A stretch of DNA of 64,000 nucleotides from Marinobacter sp. X15-166B (GTDB taxonomy: Bacteria; Pseudomonadota; Gammaproteobacteria; Pseudomonadales; Oleiphilaceae): contig NZ_MEIY01000001.1 of NCBI RefSeq assembly GCF_001752365.1, positions 352,087-416,086 of the forward strand, given 5' to 3'. Under the pieces are notes generated by a model, which had not been told where the DNA came from, made no database searches, and worked only from the letters and a program-made list of their open reading frames with translations. A program made the position numbers and the translations under genes. Shown one piece after another: positions 62,959 to 64,000 of the stretch. Positions within the stretch are counted from its first letter, which is position 1. The number at the start of each line of letters is the position of its first letter.

Positions 62959-63933
62959 TCAGTCACGGTCTCTGACGAGGTTTTGCAGGCGCCTGGTCAG
63001 CGCGTCGGCATCCATGGGGTGGGCGCTGATGGCTTCGAGCCGGCTCAGAGCGGTGGCCGTGGTTGCCCGCACGGTGACCGCACCGTCACTGCTGTTGATC
63101 GTGCGCCAGCCAGCGCTGGTGCGCACCACCGCTTTGAACCGTGCGAAACCAGCCTCCCCGACCAGGGTCAGCAAGCCGCGCTCGTCCAGGACAATACTGG
63201 CGGGCAAGCGCCAGCCAACGCTGAAATAGCCCTGCCCCTCGTTGGTCAACACTTGCCATGACGCCTGCGTCACCGGCGCCGCTGTCGCTGGCTGCGGGTG
63301 CAGATGAGATTCCGGGGTGGCAACCCGGTTCAGCGCACTGGCGCCCTCCAGCCACGCAAGATCCAGGCGTCCCTCGCGGGTGTGAAAGACCGCCCGTTTT
63401 GCAGGGCTCACGCGGGCCGCCCAGGCGTCGAAATGCGCCAGCTGGGCGGCGTCACACACATCGGTTTTGTTGGCCACCAGTATATCCGCCGTGGCGACCT
63501 GATCCTGAAACTGCACACTGGCCAGCACCCGGGGCTCTTCGAGCCGCCGTGGATCCACCAGACACAACACCGGACCCAATTCCAGCACGTTGCGGTAATG
63601 CTCCCCCGTCAGCGTGGCGAGGACCTGGGCGGGATGGCCCAATCCGGTCGGTTCGATCAGCAGGCGGTCGGGGCGTGCCTGTCTGATCAGCCGGTTCAGC
63701 CCGACTTGCATCGGCAGGCCCGCCACACAACACATGCACCCGCCCGGGACCTCGTGCACGAACGCTCCCTGTTCCTGCAGCAATGCGCCATCGATACCGA
63801 CTTCACCAAACTCATTGACCAGCACGGCCCACACCTCGTGGGACGGTTTTTGTTTGAGCAGCTCAGCAATGGCGGTGGTTTTACCGACCCCGAGAAAGCC
63901 GAGGACAAGTGTTGTGGGTATGGGGGATTTCAT
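62959..63933 (-). CDS. COG0523 GTPase metallochaperone (CobW/YjiA family)
   Basis: 324 residues. P-loop GFLGVGKTT (12-20), Walker B-like LVNEFGEVGIDGALL, the metal motif GGCMCC (Cys 66, 68, 69), NKTD at ~155 (guanine specificity), and the C-terminal CobW_C domain (WQVLTNEGQGYFSVGWRLPA). It uses GTP hydrolysis to deliver Zn2+ or another metal to a client. No Zur-like box is visible in the ~65 bases to the window edge, so metal regulation is unproven. Confidence 0.92.
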   Translation of the reverse strand: MKSPIPTTLVLGFLGVGKTTAIAELLKQKPSHEVWAVLVNEFGEVGIDGALLQEQGAFVHEVPGGCMCCVAGLPMQVGLNRLIRQARPDRLLIEPTGLGHPAQVLATLTGEHYRNVLELGPVLCLVDPRRLEEPRVLASVQFQDQVATADILVANKTDVCDAAQLAHFDAWAARVSPAKRAVFHTREGRLDLAWLEGASALNRVATPESHLHPQPATAAPVTQASWQVLTNEGQGYFSVGWRLPASIVLDERGLLTLVGEAGFARFKAVVRTSAGWRTINSSDGAVTVRATTATALSRLEAISAHPMDADALTRRLQNLVRDRD

Positions 63934-64000
63934 AGAACGGGGTCACTCAGGTCAGGTTTATCAGCCGGGGGCATGAAAATGCTATGATACCGTCTCTTGC

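Noticed and set aside
1..64000. tRNA/rRNA genes, CRISPR arrays, insertion sequences, prophage or integron features
   Set aside because: None was seen: no transposase or integrase motif, no regular repeat-spacer pattern, no recognisable tRNA cloverleaf.

Overview
The window looks like chromosomal DNA of an aerobic, marine or salt-adapted gammaproteobacterium (Marinobacter/Halomonas/Pseudomonas-like). This rests on gene content: an Mrp Na+/H+ antiporter, BCCT and SSS transporters, DadA, AlkK-type acyl-CoA ligase, CheV, YbiT, MtgA, CysATW-Sbp and PA2778/PA2779-type genes, with high GC and Gram-negative lipoproteins and outer-membrane proteins. I saw no tRNA, rRNA, CRISPR array, prophage or insertion sequence.

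Layout. 1-1.4 kb: edge of a long-form acyl-CoA dehydrogenase, a 54-aa protein and an EF-hand protein. 1.9-7.7 kb: six-gene mrp operon with a fused MrpA-MrpB. 7.7-13.6 kb: DUF4112, AlkK-like ligase, DUF4442, then a leftward run (dadA, yciH, DUF4136 lipoprotein, yigZ). 13.6-16.1 kb: a Cpx-like sensor/regulator pair divergent from a Spy/CpxP-like periplasmic protein, with a two-copy direct repeat between them. 16.2-26.1 kb: FemAB-like transferase, a GlxA/AraC regulator and a six-gene leftward operon (ADP-forming CoA ligase, two CaiD-like hydratases, acyl-CoA dehydrogenase, BCCT carrier, flavin oxygenase) that resembles the cai carnitine system with a different ligase. 26-30 kb: dodecin, AzlCD, ZIP and a frameshifted TauE. 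30.6-37.3 kb: leucine dehydrogenase with an NSS transporter, two L,D-transpeptidases, a phospholipase D lipoprotein. 37.4-41.6 kb: an amber-interrupted outer-membrane barrel, YqjD/YqjE-like proteins, a TRIC channel under a tandem glycine riboswitch, YtjA, DUF1415, mtgA. 41.7-45.7 kb: sulfate ABC transporter. 45.9-58.9 kb: YHS protein, SSS symporter with a micro-subunit, ppiC, a second flavin oxygenase, ybiT, DUF2059, DUF1428, SLT lysozyme-like protein, cheV, an esterase, shikimate kinase, PA2779/PA2778 pair.

58.9-61.9 kb is the most striking region. Read right to left it holds the tail of a CaiB-type CoA transferase, the tail of a BCCT carrier, an intact iron alcohol dehydrogenase, a wrecked methylmalonate-semialdehyde dehydrogenase and the C-terminal part of a LysR regulator. 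This is the gene order of the DMSP catabolic locus dddD / dddT-dddB-dddC-dddR, so I read it as a decayed ddd locus in which a single deletion fused dddT to dddD. The last 2 kb hold a VanZ-like membrane protein and a COG0523 GTPase.

The two 'betaine-type' loci may be connected: one BCCT/CoA-thioester pathway is intact (18.5-26 kb) while another (58.9-61.9 kb) is decaying. The substrate of the intact one cannot be settled from sequence; carnitine or gamma-butyrobetaine is my first choice and DMSP a second. All functional calls come from reading motifs and remembered family features, with no database search.
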